Assembly: GCF_965204195.1 (NCBI RefSeq)
Contig: NZ_OZ241975.1
Location: 310,001 to 374,000, forward strand
Direction: 5' to 3'
Origin: Poriferisodalis sp965204195
GTDB lineage: Bacteria; Actinomycetota; Acidimicrobiia; Acidimicrobiales; Poriferisodalaceae
DNA length: 64,000 nucleotides
Part shown: positions 1 through 7,815 of the stretch, piece by piece
Layout: each line of letters starts with the position of its first letter
Numbering within the stretch: position 1 is the first letter of the stretch
Made by a program: the position numbers and the translations under genes
Notes under the pieces: model-generated
The model's database searches: none
Told to the model about the DNA's origin: nothing
Seen by the model: only the letters and a program-made list of their open reading frames with translations

Positions 1-3
1 TAG

Positions 4-26
4 TGTCCCCTCCGACAAGGGGGACA
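4..26 (+). promoter_or_regulatory. Hairpin overlapping the whiB ribosome binding site
   Basis: A 7-bp inverted repeat (4-10 with 20-26, TGTCCCC/GGGGACA, 9-nt loop) ends two bases before the ATG at 28 and contains the purine-rich ribosome binding site. If it forms in the mRNA it would hide the site. No experiment is implied; this is read from the sequence. Confidence 0.4.
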
Positions 27-27
27 T

Positions 28-294
28 ATGAGCGCTCTGCTGGTCGACGAGTGGCAGGACAAGGCAGCCTGCAGAGGACCTCAGGCGGCGGTTTTCTTCC
101 CGCCGCCCCGCACCGAGCGGCGCGACGAGAAAGCTGAGCGTGAAGCCCGAGCCAAGGCCATCTGCGGCCAGTGCTCGGTGATCGACGACTGTCTCGACCA
201 TGCGCTCGACGTGGGCGAGGCGCACGGCATCTGGGGCGGGCGCAACGAAATCGAGCGCCGCAACATGCTGATGCTGCGCACCGACGCCAGCTAG
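28..294 (+). CDS. WhiB family Fe-S transcriptional regulator
   Basis: This 88-residue protein has the four cysteines of the WhiB family: C15, C46, C49 and C55, with C46 and C49 in a CxxC. The turn motif GIWGG lies at 67-71, followed by a short basic tail. WhiB proteins bind a [4Fe-4S] cluster sensitive to O2 or NO and usually work with the primary sigma factor. The ATG at 28 follows a purine-rich site inside a hairpin. It is the first of three WhiB genes here (others at 19,330 and 19,974). Which Wbl subclass it belongs to cannot be decided by eye. Confidence 0.93.
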   Translation: MSALLVDEWQDKAACRGPQAAVFFPPPRTERRDEKAEREARAKAICGQCSVIDDCLDHALDVGEAHGIWGGRNEIERRNMLMLRTDAS

Positions 295-316
295 CGCTCT
301 CCCGCCTGTCGTCGTC

Positions 317-409
317 CGCTCTTGTTCGCTGCGCTCACGGGCCGCTCGGGCCACGGCTTCGCACCGTACTTCCCGCTCCTGCTCGCTTCGCTCGCGGGCC
401 GCTCGGGCC
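317..409. repeat. Two-copy direct repeat, 36-bp units at 57-bp period
   Basis: Units at 317-352 and 374-409 are nearly identical, differing at about four positions. They lie in the 128-bp gap between whiB and the convergent end of selB. Each unit contains the short internal palindrome CCGCTCGG. Nothing else is visible in the gap; a role as a bidirectional terminator is possible but unproven. Confidence 0.6.
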
Positions 410-422
410 CTGGGCTCAGCCT

Positions 423-2147
423 CTAGCCAGATACTTCGGGCAGCCGCGGCCCGGCGATGCGCAGGTCCCCGCGCCGCCGCGTCACCCCTGTCCTGTCCAG
501 GTAGCCCACCAGCGGCAGCGCGTACTTCCGCGTGGTGCCGAGTGCTTCGCGGATCTCAGCCACGGTGACGCCGTCGGGCTGAGCGCTGAGCAGGTCGGCG
601 ATTCGCTCAGCTGCGGCCTCGATGGCGGACGCCGCAAACCAGACCCCGTCCGCGTGCACGAGATCGCCGCGCGCGGCCAGTGCAAGAAGCTCCCGCTGGC
701 CGACGCCGCTCGGTTCAGGCGGGGAGAAGGGCGCTGCGGCGAGTTCGGCGATGACCGGGTGGTCGGCAAGGACATCAGCCGCGTCGGCCGGCCGGGCACG
801 CCCCGCTTCGATGGCGACGCCGTCGAGCATGTCGATCGCGAGCCGCTGGCGTTCGTCGAGCCCGGCCAAGTCCAAACCGAGGGGGCCGGCGCGCTCGATC
901 CGTTCCCGGAGATCGTCCACCAGCGCCTCGACCAGTTCGGACGGCGCCACCCAGCCGCCCAGCACCGGCTCCACCCGCTCGCCGGTGAGCCGCTCGAGCT
1001 GCGTCGCCTCGATCCACCCGCGTTCGGCCACTAGGCGCTCGATACGGGCGTCGGGTTTCGCGACCGCAGCCCGGAGTTGCGGATCGGGATCGAGCACGGT
1101 GCCGCCGCCCACGGTCTGCCCCCGGCCGAAGTCGCGCAGCACGAAGCGATCTCCCAACACGAGCGGCAGCGCGACCGGCAGGTGCAGCCGGGCGTAGCCG
1201 GTCTCGCCGGGGGAGATGCGCTCGGGCCCGAGCACGCGCAGCCGCACCGGCCACTCGCCCGAGCCCAGGTACAGGGCGTAGGCGCCTCGCCGGGTCACAT
1301 CGCTGCCAAGGCTGCCAAGCACGGTCAGCTCCACGTCGACGCTGCGGGTGTGGTGCCACTGGTCGGATCGCACCAGAGCGATGCCGCGGCCCAGGTCGTC
1401 GGCGTCGACACCCGTGAGATTGAGCGCGACACGGTGCCCCGGGCCGATGCGCTCGACCGCGGTGCTCTGGGTCTGGATTGCTCGCACCCGCGCAGCGCGG
1501 CCGCCTGGCGCCGTCCGCAGCTCGTCGCCGGCTGCGATGCTGCCGCCCGCGAGCGTGCCGGTCACGATGCGCCCCGCCCCGGTCGCGGCGAAGGACCGGT
1601 CGATCCACAGGCGCGGCCGGTCCCGGTCGGCCGCGGTGGGCGTGGCAGCGCACAGATCGTCGAGCGCGCCGCGCAGCTCGTCGAGACCGGTGCCGTCGAT
1701 GGCGTCGGTGGCCACCACCGGTGCGTCAGCCAAAAACGTGCCCTCGACGTGGTCGGCGATGTCGAGACGGGCCAGCTCGGCGAGCTCATCGTCGACGAGG
1801 CCGATCTGGCTGAGCACCACGACGCCGTGGGAGATGCCGAGCAGTTCCAGGATCGCCAGGTGCTCGGCCGATTGCGGCTTCCAGCCTTCGGGTGCCGCCA
1901 CCACGAACAGCGAGGCATCCACGGCCCCCACGCCGGCCAGCATGTTCTTCACGAAGCGGATGTGCCCGGGCACGTCCACGAAGCTGACCTGCCGCCCCGA
2001 CGGCAGCGTGCAGAACGCGAACCCGAGGTCGATGGTGAGCCCGCGCTCCTTCTCCTCGGCCAGCCGGTCCGGATCGGTGCCGGTGAGGGCGCGCACCAGC
2101 GTCGACTTGCCGTGGTCCACATGCCCCGCAGTGCCGACGATATGCAC
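423..2147 (-). CDS. selB: Selenocysteine-specific elongation factor SelB
   Basis: SelB is the GTPase that carries Sec-tRNA to UGA codons marked by a SECIS hairpin. The 574-residue protein starts at a GTG. It has the P-loop GHVDHGKST at 8-16, the switch motif DVPGH at 58-62, translation-factor beta-barrel domains in the middle, and a C-terminal half ending in winged-helix segments typical of SelB. Length fits the family. One oddity: the G4 guanine-recognition motif, normally T/N-K/R-x-D before LVD, reads SQIG here (about residue 115). It lies downstream of selA on the same strand, separated by a 303-bp gap holding a tRNA-like RNA. The tRNA-Sec gene is 13 kb away at 15,099. Confidence 0.95.
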   Translation of the reverse strand: MHIVGTAGHVDHGKSTLVRALTGTDPDRLAEEKERGLTIDLGFAFCTLPSGRQVSFVDVPGHIRFVKNMLAGVGAVDASLFVVAAPEGWKPQSAEHLAILELLGISHGVVVLSQIGLVDDELAELARLDIADHVEGTFLADAPVVATDAIDGTGLDELRGALDDLCAATPTAADRDRPRLWIDRSFAATGAGRIVTGTLAGGSIAAGDELRTAPGGRAARVRAIQTQSTAVERIGPGHRVALNLTGVDADDLGRGIALVRSDQWHHTRSVDVELTVLGSLGSDVTRRGAYALYLGSGEWPVRLRVLGPERISPGETGYARLHLPVALPLVLGDRFVLRDFGRGQTVGGGTVLDPDPQLRAAVAKPDARIERLVAERGWIEATQLERLTGERVEPVLGGWVAPSELVEALVDDLRERIERAGPLGLDLAGLDERQRLAIDMLDGVAIEAGRARPADAADVLADHPVIAELAAAPFSPPEPSGVGQRELLALAARGDLVHADGVWFAASAIEAAAERIADLLSAQPDGVTVAEIREALGTTRKYALPLVGYLDRTGVTRRRGDLRIAGPRLPEVSG

Positions 2148-2250
2148 GCTGCCAGCTTGCCCCGCCCTGACTGTCAGTGTCGAACCGTCCGGTCGTCGTC
2201 TCGGCCGCGAAATCGACTTGTGTATCCTGCCGGTGCGGCCGTAAGGTCGC

Positions 2251-2322
2251 TGGTGGAGCTAGACGGAATCGAACCGTCCGAGGCCGGGTATCAAGTTGGC
2301 TCGCCGCACCAGCGGTAGCCCC
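2251..2322 (-). ncRNA. tRNA-like RNA with alanine-type acceptor but no canonical anticodon arm
   Basis: On the minus strand a 72-nt segment folds with a 7-bp acceptor stem (GGGGCTA with TAGCTCC), a discriminator A and an encoded CCA. Its T-arm is canonical: a 5-bp stem with loop TTCGATT. The third acceptor pair is G.U, the alanine identity pair shared by tRNA-Ala and tmRNA; on the plus strand it would be an A.C mismatch, which fixes the strand. The middle 37 nt do not give a normal D-arm and 7-nt anticodon loop. They pair instead as a 4-bp hairpin with loop TGGT and a bulged 6-bp stem with a 12-nt loop. It contains no TCA anticodon, so it is not tRNA-Sec. It could be a degenerate tRNA, an attachment-site relic or a functional non-canonical tRNA. 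Confidence 0.55.
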
Positions 2323-2326
2323 ACGA

Positions 2327-2352
2327 GAGCCGCACTCTTCGGGGTGCGGCTC
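2327..2352. terminator. Strong hairpin between selA and the tRNA-like RNA
   Basis: A perfect 9-bp stem (2327-2335 with 2344-2352) closes an 8-nt loop. On the minus strand it lies 99 bp after the selA stop and just upstream of the tRNA-like RNA. Neither side has a long T run, so it may be a weak terminator or an RNA-processing hairpin. Confidence 0.4.
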
Positions 2353-2450
2353 TTGTCATGCTGGCAGACAGAACGTCAGTGACTCTCATGAATTTTTGAT
2401 CTGACGCTGGCACGCGCCGAGGCGGCCTGAGGGTCAGAAGCCGTAGGGCT

Positions 2451-3734
2451 CTACTGCTGGCTGAGCGCGTGGCGGACGGCGGCCGACATGACGGTGTCGT
2501 CGGCGGGATCGACCGTGCGCAGGTCGAGCACGGTGGTCTGCTCGTTGACACGAGCGATCACCGGCGGGTCGAACGCTCGCAGTGCACCCGTGTAGTCGCC
2601 GTCGAGTTCGATTCCCGCGGAGGGGATCTCCTGGCCGGGCAGCGACCCTGCACCCGCCAGCGCCGTCGTTTGGGACGGCCGGCCCACGCCGAGCGCCTCG
2701 GCGCGCTGGGCTAGCTCCTCGACCGGCACCTTGGCCATGCGCCAGAACGGGATCGCGTCGGCGTCGCGGCGCAGGTACGCCAGCGCCACCGATTGCAGCG
2801 CGTCCAGCACCAGCGATCCGGGCCGGAAGGCCCGCATCAGTGGGTGCGCCGCGCAGGCGGCGATCAGGTCGGCGCGGCCGCAGATGATCCCGGCCTGGGG
2901 GCCGCCCATGAGCTTGTCGCCCGAGAACGTGACCAGCGCCGCGCCGGCTGCCAGTGTCTGGCGGGCACCGGGCTCGCCGGCCAGCCAGTCGGGGCGCTGC
3001 CCCAGCCACGGGCAGCGCTCGTCCAGCAGGCCCGAGCCCAGGTCCGACACCACAGGCGGCCCGATCTTCGCGAGCTCCGTCACGCCGGCTTCCTCGGTGA
3101 AGCCGGTGATGCGGTAGTTGGACGGGTGCACCTTCAGCAGCAGTGCGACATCGTCCCGCTCGGTGGCCGCCCGGTAGTCGGCGGCACGGGTGCGGTTGGT
3201 GGTGCCCACCTCCACGAGCCGTGCGCCCGACTGCTCCATCACTTCGGGCACCCGGAAGCCGCCGCCGATCTCCACGAGCTCGCCGCGCGACACGGCCACG
3301 CCGCGGTCGCGGGCCAAGGCCGCCAGCACAAGCGTCACCGCGGCAGCGCAGTTGTTGACGACGAGCGCCGCTTCGGCGCCGGTCAGCGTTGCCAGCAGCA
3401 GCGAAGCGTGCGTGGTGCGCGAACCGCGCCGGCCCGACACCAGGTCGAACTCCAGGTTGCTGAACCGCACCGGGCTGTCGTCAGACTCCACGTCGAGCGG
3501 AGCTCGACTGTGCTGATAGCCGAGCGGGGCTCGGCCCAGATTCGTGTGCAGCAAGACACCGGTGGCGTTCACCGCAGGTCCCAGCAGGCTGCGCCGCAGC
3601 CGGTGCGCTTCGTCGGCCGCCGAGTCCGGGTCGCCGGCGGCGATGGCTGCCCGGGCCGCGATGACCAGCAGCGGGTGCGGCAAGCCCACGTCCGCGATCC
3701 GCAGCGCCAGGTCGTTCACCGACGGCGGCCTCAT
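2451..3734 (-). CDS. selA: L-seryl-tRNA(Sec) selenium transferase SelA
   Basis: SelA is a PLP enzyme that converts seryl-tRNA(Sec) to selenocysteinyl-tRNA(Sec) using selenophosphate. The ATG at 3734 gives 427 residues. An N-terminal helical region is followed by the fold-type I PLP domain, with NATGVLLHTNLGRAPL near 56-71 and the PLP-binding lysine K274 in TFSGDKLMGG. It starts 14 bp after the mrp stop, so the two are probably cotranscribed. Upstream in-frame codons overlap mrp and look non-coding. With selB (423-2147) and the distant tRNA-Sec it forms most of a Sec system; no selD was seen. Confidence 0.95.
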   Translation of the reverse strand: MRPPSVNDLALRIADVGLPHPLLVIAARAAIAAGDPDSAADEAHRLRRSLLGPAVNATGVLLHTNLGRAPLGYQHSRAPLDVESDDSPVRFSNLEFDLVSGRRGSRTTHASLLLATLTGAEAALVVNNCAAAVTLVLAALARDRGVAVSRGELVEIGGGFRVPEVMEQSGARLVEVGTTNRTRAADYRAATERDDVALLLKVHPSNYRITGFTEEAGVTELAKIGPPVVSDLGSGLLDERCPWLGQRPDWLAGEPGARQTLAAGAALVTFSGDKLMGGPQAGIICGRADLIAACAAHPLMRAFRPGSLVLDALQSVALAYLRRDADAIPFWRMAKVPVEELAQRAEALGVGRPSQTTALAGAGSLPGQEIPSAGIELDGDYTGALRAFDPPVIARVNEQTTVLDLRTVDPADDTVMSAAVRHALSQQ

Positions 3735-3748
3735 CGCCCGGACTCGCT

Positions 3749-4942
3749 TCAGCCGCGGCGTGCGCTGAGCGTGACGGGGATGGGCCCGTCCATGCGGGCG
3801 GTGCAGGTGCCCATGTCCACCGGCGGGCAGATCTCGGTGACCAGCAGTTCGGTGATCGCCTCGAACACCCCAGCTGCCGGCCCGCCGGGCCCATCGCCGG
3901 TCACCGGCTCGCCGGCATCGCCGCCGGCAGACACCGCAGGTTCCAGCGGGATCGAGCCCAGCAGTGGCACGTTCAGATCGGCAGCCAGGCGTTCCCCGCC
4001 GCCTTCGCCGAAGAACGACCACCGCTGCCCGTCAGGTGCGGTGAACGCACCCATGTTCTCCACCACGCCCACGATCGGCATGTGGCTGCGGCGCGCCATG
4101 TCGGCCACGCGCACTGCCACCTTTTGCGCGCTCAGTGCCGGGGTGGTCACCACCAGCATCTCGGCCTGGGGCAGCAGGCGGGCGAGCGCCATCTGCACGT
4201 CGCCGGTGCCGGGCGGCATGTCGATGAGCAGGTAGTCGAGCTCGCCCCAGTCCACGTCGTGCAGGAACTGCTCCACGGCCTTGGCGAGCATGAGGCCCCG
4301 CCACATCAGGGCGGTTTCCTCGGTCTCCACCAGCAGCCCGGTGGACACGACCTTCAGCAGGCCCTCGCCGGCGGGGCGCTCGTCGGGCACGATCTTGCCC
4401 CGCTCCTCGCCGTCGGCCGGGGGGCGGGCGCCGAGGCGGCCTTCCATGCCGAGCATGCGGGGAATGCTGAACCCCCAGATGTCCGCGTCGAGCACGCCCA
4501 CGACGAAGCCGCGCGCGGCGAGCGCGGCCGCCAGGTTCACCGTCACCGACGACTTGCCCACGCCGCCCTTGCCCGACGCCACAGCCAGCACCCGGGTACT
4601 GGCGTGCACCTGCGTCGGCGCGGCGTTGTCGCGCGCGGTGCGCCGGGCACGTTCCATCACCCGAGCTTTCTCGGCAGCGTTCAGCTCATCCCAGTGCAGC
4701 CGCACGTGCTCGATGCCGGCCAGCCCGGCGACGCGCGTCTCGCAGTCTCGCTTGATGGTGGCGCGCAGCGGGCAGCCTGCGGTGGTCAATGCCACGGTCA
4801 CGTGCCCGGTGGTGCCCTCGCGGTAGGCGTTGCGCACCATGCCCAGGTCGACGATGTTGTCGCCCAGTTCGGGATCCATGACGCCCCGCAGGATGGCGAT
4901 CATCGCCTCGTCATTCACGGGAGCATCGGTAGACGCGCTCAC
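3749..4942 (-). CDS. mrp: Mrp/NBP35 family P-loop Fe-S carrier
   Basis: This 397-residue protein (GTG at 4942) has an N-terminal MIP18/DUF59 domain (about 10-85) and a C-terminal ParA-like ATPase domain. The deviant Walker A is GKGGVGKSS near 124-132; IDMPPGTGD follows. Mrp proteins deliver Fe-S clusters to apo-proteins. The CxxC that many Mrp proteins carry after ENM is absent (ENMGAFTAPDG). A longer reading frame runs upstream through the divergent promoter, but homology begins only at this GTG. It is divergent from the ErpA-like gene, so two Fe-S factors share a 174-bp control region. Confidence 0.9.
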   Translation of the reverse strand: MSASTDAPVNDEAMIAILRGVMDPELGDNIVDLGMVRNAYREGTTGHVTVALTTAGCPLRATIKRDCETRVAGLAGIEHVRLHWDELNAAEKARVMERARRTARDNAAPTQVHASTRVLAVASGKGGVGKSSVTVNLAAALAARGFVVGVLDADIWGFSIPRMLGMEGRLGARPPADGEERGKIVPDERPAGEGLLKVVSTGLLVETEETALMWRGLMLAKAVEQFLHDVDWGELDYLLIDMPPGTGDVQMALARLLPQAEMLVVTTPALSAQKVAVRVADMARRSHMPIVGVVENMGAFTAPDGQRWSFFGEGGGERLAADLNVPLLGSIPLEPAVSAGGDAGEPVTGDGPGGPAAGVFEAITELLVTEICPPVDMGTCTARMDGPIPVTLSARRG

Positions 4943-5116
4943 GGGTGCAGGGTAATGGCGCTGTGCGCGGGCCCACGACGGCGCCTGCTGTGGCCCCGCC
5001 GCCGGGCTCGTCGGGCAGCATCTGCGCACGGCGCTCGCCGGTGCAAAAGGGCCAGATGGCACTAGCATCGGTCGCAGAACGTTTGCCCATGTGGGGCTGA
5101 TTCGGGAGTCGCTGTT
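4943..5116. promoter_or_regulatory. Divergent control region of mrp and the ErpA-like gene
   Basis: This 174-bp gap separates two divergent Fe-S assembly genes. No convincing palindrome or -10/-35 pair was found by eye. Confidence 0.3.
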
Positions 5117-5452
5117 GTGATCACCCTGACCGATACCGCCGCTGAGAAGGTCCACGAGCTCATCACTCAGGAGTTGTCCGAGGCGGGCGGCGAGACCCAG
5201 TTGGCGCTGCGCGTCGCCGTGCGGCCGGGCGGCTGCTCGGGCTTCAGCTACGAGATGTTCTTCGATTCCGAGGTCGCCAACGACGACATGTCCCAGGCCT
5301 ACGGCGACATCAAGGTGGTGTCCGATCCGATGAGCGCGCAGCTGCTCGAAGGCGCCACGCTCGACTTCACCGACGGCTTGATGGGATCGGGCTTCGCGAT
5401 CGACAATCCCAACGCGCAGCGCACCTGCGGCTGCGGCAACTCGTTCAGCTGA
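5117..5452 (+). CDS. HesB/IscA/ErpA family Fe-S cluster carrier
   Basis: The 111-residue A-type carrier has the three invariant cysteines: C40 in RPGGCSGF, and C104 and C106 in the C-terminal CGCGNSF. These proteins accept [2Fe-2S] or [4Fe-4S] clusters and pass them to client enzymes. The start is GTG at 5117. The next gene encodes a [2Fe-2S] domain protein and overlaps or abuts its stop, so it may be a direct client. The choice between ErpA and IscA is not possible from sequence alone. Confidence 0.92.
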   Translation: MITLTDTAAEKVHELITQELSEAGGETQLALRVAVRPGGCSGFSYEMFFDSEVANDDMSQAYGDIKVVSDPMSAQLLEGATLDFTDGLMGSGFAIDNPNAQRTCGCGNSFS

Positions 5453-7098
5453 GCCGCCCCGAGTCCAAGCCAGAACTGCCCGAGCCTGAACCGGCCCGGG
5501 CATCGGCGCTCACCGGCGACACACTCCAGTTCACCGTCGACGGCCGCGCCGTCGAGGTTCCCGACAACGGCGACACGCTGCTCGGCGTGCTGCGCGACCA
5601 CCTCGGCATCGAAACGGTGCTCGACGGCTGCAGCCCGCAGGGCCAATGCGGCTGCTGCACCGTGCTGGTCGACGACGCGCCCCGCGTGGCATGCGTCACC
5701 CCGGCACGCCGGGTGGCCGGGCGACACGTCACCACTGCCGCCGGCCTGAGTGCCGCAGAGCAACAGCGATGGTCTGACGCATTCCTCGCCTGCGGCGCAA
5801 CCCAATGCGGCTTCTGCACCCCAGGCATCGTCTGCCGGTTCGTAGGCCACGAACGCCGCGGCGCCGACCTCTCCGATCGCACCACGGTCGACAAAGCCCT
5901 GGCGGCGCACCTGTGCCGCTGCACCGGCTGGCAAACCATCCGAGAAGCCGCAGCACACGCCGCCGCCCCGCCGTCTCCGGATGCGACCGAACGCGATCCC
6001 GACGCAGCAGCCCGCCGCGCGTCGATCGAAACCGGCGGCCCCCAACGATCAGTAGCGGCCAGCGTCCTCGGCGGGTTCGACTTCGGTGCCGACGCCGCAC
6101 CGCCAAGCACGCTCACCGCCATCGCCGGGCCAGACGGCAACTGGCACACAGCCGAGAGCCTGACCGAAGCCCGCCGGCGAGCCGGCAAAGTGCAAGGCCG
6201 CCGAACCACCCTCGAACCCAGCCCACCCATCGAGATCCCCGAACCTCCGCCCGGCACCCAGTGGGCCGTCCAGCTCGCCACCTGCTGGACCGAACCCGCC
6301 TACCTGGAGACCGACGCCGCTTGGTGCGAACCCGGCGGCAACCCGTCCGATCCCTTGGCAAACGGCGGAGCCTTCGGCGGCAAAACCACATCACCAGTCC
6401 GCGACGAGGCACGGCAGCTCGCCGCCGACCTCGACCAACCAGTCCGTGTCCTCTGGTCAAGAGAAGACACCGTCCGGCGCGGCCCAAAACGCCCACCCCT
6501 AGCAGCGGGCCTCAGCACCAACGGCACCGGCATAGTCCGAATAGCCCGCACGCCAGGCGCAGCCGATGTGCTCCGCTCAGTGCTCCCGCACGCCGAGGTC
6601 GTGGAAGTCGACACTCCCGGTCCACCAACGTCAATGAACCTGCGCGCCGCAGTCTGGGCCGAAGCCCAAATGCTCGCCGCAGCCCTGAGCCGCCTGCAAG
6701 CTGGTGAATTACTCGAAGCAACCACCGCCGCTGTCGAGGTGAGGTCGCCCGAAGGCGCCACAGCAAGCGCCACAGTCAGCCCAGACGGCATCGAGCTACA
6801 TATCGACGCCGGCGACCCCCTCGACGAAGTCACCCTGCGCAGCTATGTCATCGGCGCGAGCCACATGGCCTGGAGCTGGGTCACATCAGAAGCCCTGTCA
6901 GTCGACGCCAACGGCGAAATCCAAGACCTAACGATCCGCAGCTTCGGAATAGCCCGCTCAGCCGACACCCCTCACATAGACGTCACGATCAAACCCTCGC
7001 AACAACCCCCTGTCCAAGCAGGCAACGCAGTCTTCGCAGCAGTAGCAGCAGCCACCTGGCTCAGCCGCGGAGCACCCGCCCAACTCCCCACCAGCTGA
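5449..7098 (+). CDS. Fused [2Fe-2S] / partial molybdopterin-hydroxylase-like protein
   Basis: The N-terminal third matches the small subunit of xanthine/aldehyde oxidoreductases. It begins with a beta-grasp [2Fe-2S] ferredoxin (LQFTVDGRAVEVPDNGDTLL, then GCSPQGQCGCCTVLVDD), followed by the second cluster domain (CGATQCGFCTPG and LCRCTGW). The remainder carries pieces of the large molybdopterin subunit, including GGAFGGK and VRVLWSREDTVRRGPKRPP. At about 549 residues it is far shorter than a ferredoxin plus a full 750-residue Moco domain, so most of the Moco pocket is missing. There is no ATG, GTG or TTG before the conserved N terminus. The start proposed is CTG at 5449, overlapping the upstream stop as CTGA; a GTG at 5587 would cut the ferredoxin domain. 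It could be a remodelled electron-transfer protein or a decayed enzyme. Confidence 0.7.
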   Translation: MSRPESKPELPEPEPARASALTGDTLQFTVDGRAVEVPDNGDTLLGVLRDHLGIETVLDGCSPQGQCGCCTVLVDDAPRVACVTPARRVAGRHVTTAAGLSAAEQQRWSDAFLACGATQCGFCTPGIVCRFVGHERRGADLSDRTTVDKALAAHLCRCTGWQTIREAAAHAAAPPSPDATERDPDAAARRASIETGGPQRSVAASVLGGFDFGADAAPPSTLTAIAGPDGNWHTAESLTEARRRAGKVQGRRTTLEPSPPIEIPEPPPGTQWAVQLATCWTEPAYLETDAAWCEPGGNPSDPLANGGAFGGKTTSPVRDEARQLAADLDQPVRVLWSREDTVRRGPKRPPLAAGLSTNGTGIVRIARTPGAADVLRSVLPHAEVVEVDTPGPPTSMNLRAAVWAEAQMLAAALSRLQAGELLEATTAAVEVRSPEGATASATVSPDGIELHIDAGDPLDEVTLRSYVIGASHMAWSWVTSEALSVDANGEIQDLTIRSFGIARSADTPHIDVTIKPSQQPPVQAGNAVFAAVAAATWLSRGAPAQLPTS

Positions 7099-7124
7099 CG
7101 GTCCGTAAGACGCAGAGCGCAAGA

Positions 7125-7242
7125 GGGGGGCGCTGGGGCAGGTTCGCCCGCGCGCAGTTATGAAGCGCCCCAAGCACACCCAACAAGCGCACGAAGCGCT
7201 TCATCTGTTTGAAGCACGGGTGAGCCTGCCCCTGCGCCCCCC
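7125..7242 (+). ncRNA. Structured intergenic element, copy A
   Basis: Arms 7125-7150 and 7217-7242 pair over 26 positions with one mismatch and two G.U pairs, around a 66-nt loop. An inner 9-bp stem pairs 7160-7168 with 7196-7204. The loop starts with CGCGCAGTT and ends with TGTTTGAAGCA, exactly as in copy B at 8371, while the arms differ in sequence but stay complementary. The G.U pairs become A.C on the other strand, so the RNA is read on the plus strand. It lies between the fused Fe-S/Moco gene and the PPOX gene. Function unknown. Confidence 0.6.
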
Positions 7243-7251
7243 GAGCCGACA

Positions 7252-7312
7252 CATGCCGTGCGCCCCCCGGGCCAACACCGCGCGCCCCGGGGCCAACACC
7301 GCGCACTGCGCT
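7252..7312. repeat. Short direct repeat upstream of the PPOX gene
   Basis: The 15-mer GGGCCAACACCGCGC occurs twice within about 20 bp (7270-7305) just upstream of the PPOX gene. The tract is otherwise C-rich and no promoter was recognised. Confidence 0.4.
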
Positions 7313-7326
7313 AGCGTCACCCACCG

Positions 7327-7782
7327 ATGGCTGAACCAGCAGAAGACAAACTCCGCCGCCTAGTAGCCGCCGAAAACGGCCTGTGCAGCTTCGTCTGCCT
7401 CGACAGCAGCGGAAGCCCACACGTATCCATCATCAACGCCGGCGTGATGGACGACCCCGTAACGGGCGAGACCAGCGTGGCCTGCGTGGTGCGCGCCAAC
7501 GCCCGCAAGGCCCGCCTGCTGCGCAGCGACCCCCGCGCCGCAGTGGCCTTCCGCCACCGGTGGGACTGGGTGGCCGTGCACGGCACAGCGCAGCTCATCG
7601 GCCTCGACGACCCGGCCGAGGGCGTCACCGACATCCCCGAGCTGCTGCGCGACGTGTTCCGCTCGGCCGGCGGCACCCACGAGGACTGGGACGAGTACGA
7701 CCGGGTGATGGCCAAGGAGCGCCGCCTGGCCATCTTCGTCACCCTCGACCACATCACCTCCAACACCGGCACCATTTCCTGA
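7327..7782 (+). CDS. PPOX-class flavin/F420-dependent oxidoreductase
   Basis: This 151-residue split-barrel protein resembles actinobacterial PPOX-family (pyridoxamine-phosphate-oxidase-like) F420 or FMN binding enzymes. It has the early strand CSFVCLDSSGSPHVSII, the ARKARLLRSDPRAAVAF segment and a WDWVAVHG strand, all typical of the Rv1155/Rv2074 type. The substrate cannot be inferred. It starts at ATG 7327 and is followed 33 bp later by a RidA gene on the same strand, so the two may be cotranscribed. Confidence 0.8.
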   Translation: MAEPAEDKLRRLVAAENGLCSFVCLDSSGSPHVSIINAGVMDDPVTGETSVACVVRANARKARLLRSDPRAAVAFRHRWDWVAVHGTAQLIGLDDPAEGVTDIPELLRDVFRSAGGTHEDWDEYDRVMAKERRLAIFVTLDHITSNTGTIS

Positions 7783-7815
7783 ACAACACAGGCTGACAGA
7801 ACAGGGGCAACGCCC

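Noticed and set aside
423..1034. Long plus-strand frames antisense to selB (for example 171-1034 and 1077-2318)
   Set aside because: They are shadows of the selB codons in a GC-rich genome and have no homology or start signals.
2251..2322. tRNA-Sec or a full tmRNA between selA and selB
   Set aside because: No TCA anticodon and no long variable arm are present. A tmRNA would need about 350 nt, which would run into selA, and no tag frame was found.
3735..4022. An N-terminal extension of selA by 96 codons
   Set aside because: It overlaps mrp in another frame, is arginine-rich junk, and SelA homology begins at the ATG at 3734.
5450..5452. TGA at the end of the ErpA-like gene as a selenocysteine codon
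   Set aside because: The carrier ends at its normal family length, and translation past the stop does not resemble a selenoprotein or a SECIS hairpin.
4943..5503. An N-terminal extension of mrp across the divergent promoter
   Set aside because: It would overlap the ErpA-like gene antisense; Mrp homology begins at GTG 4942.
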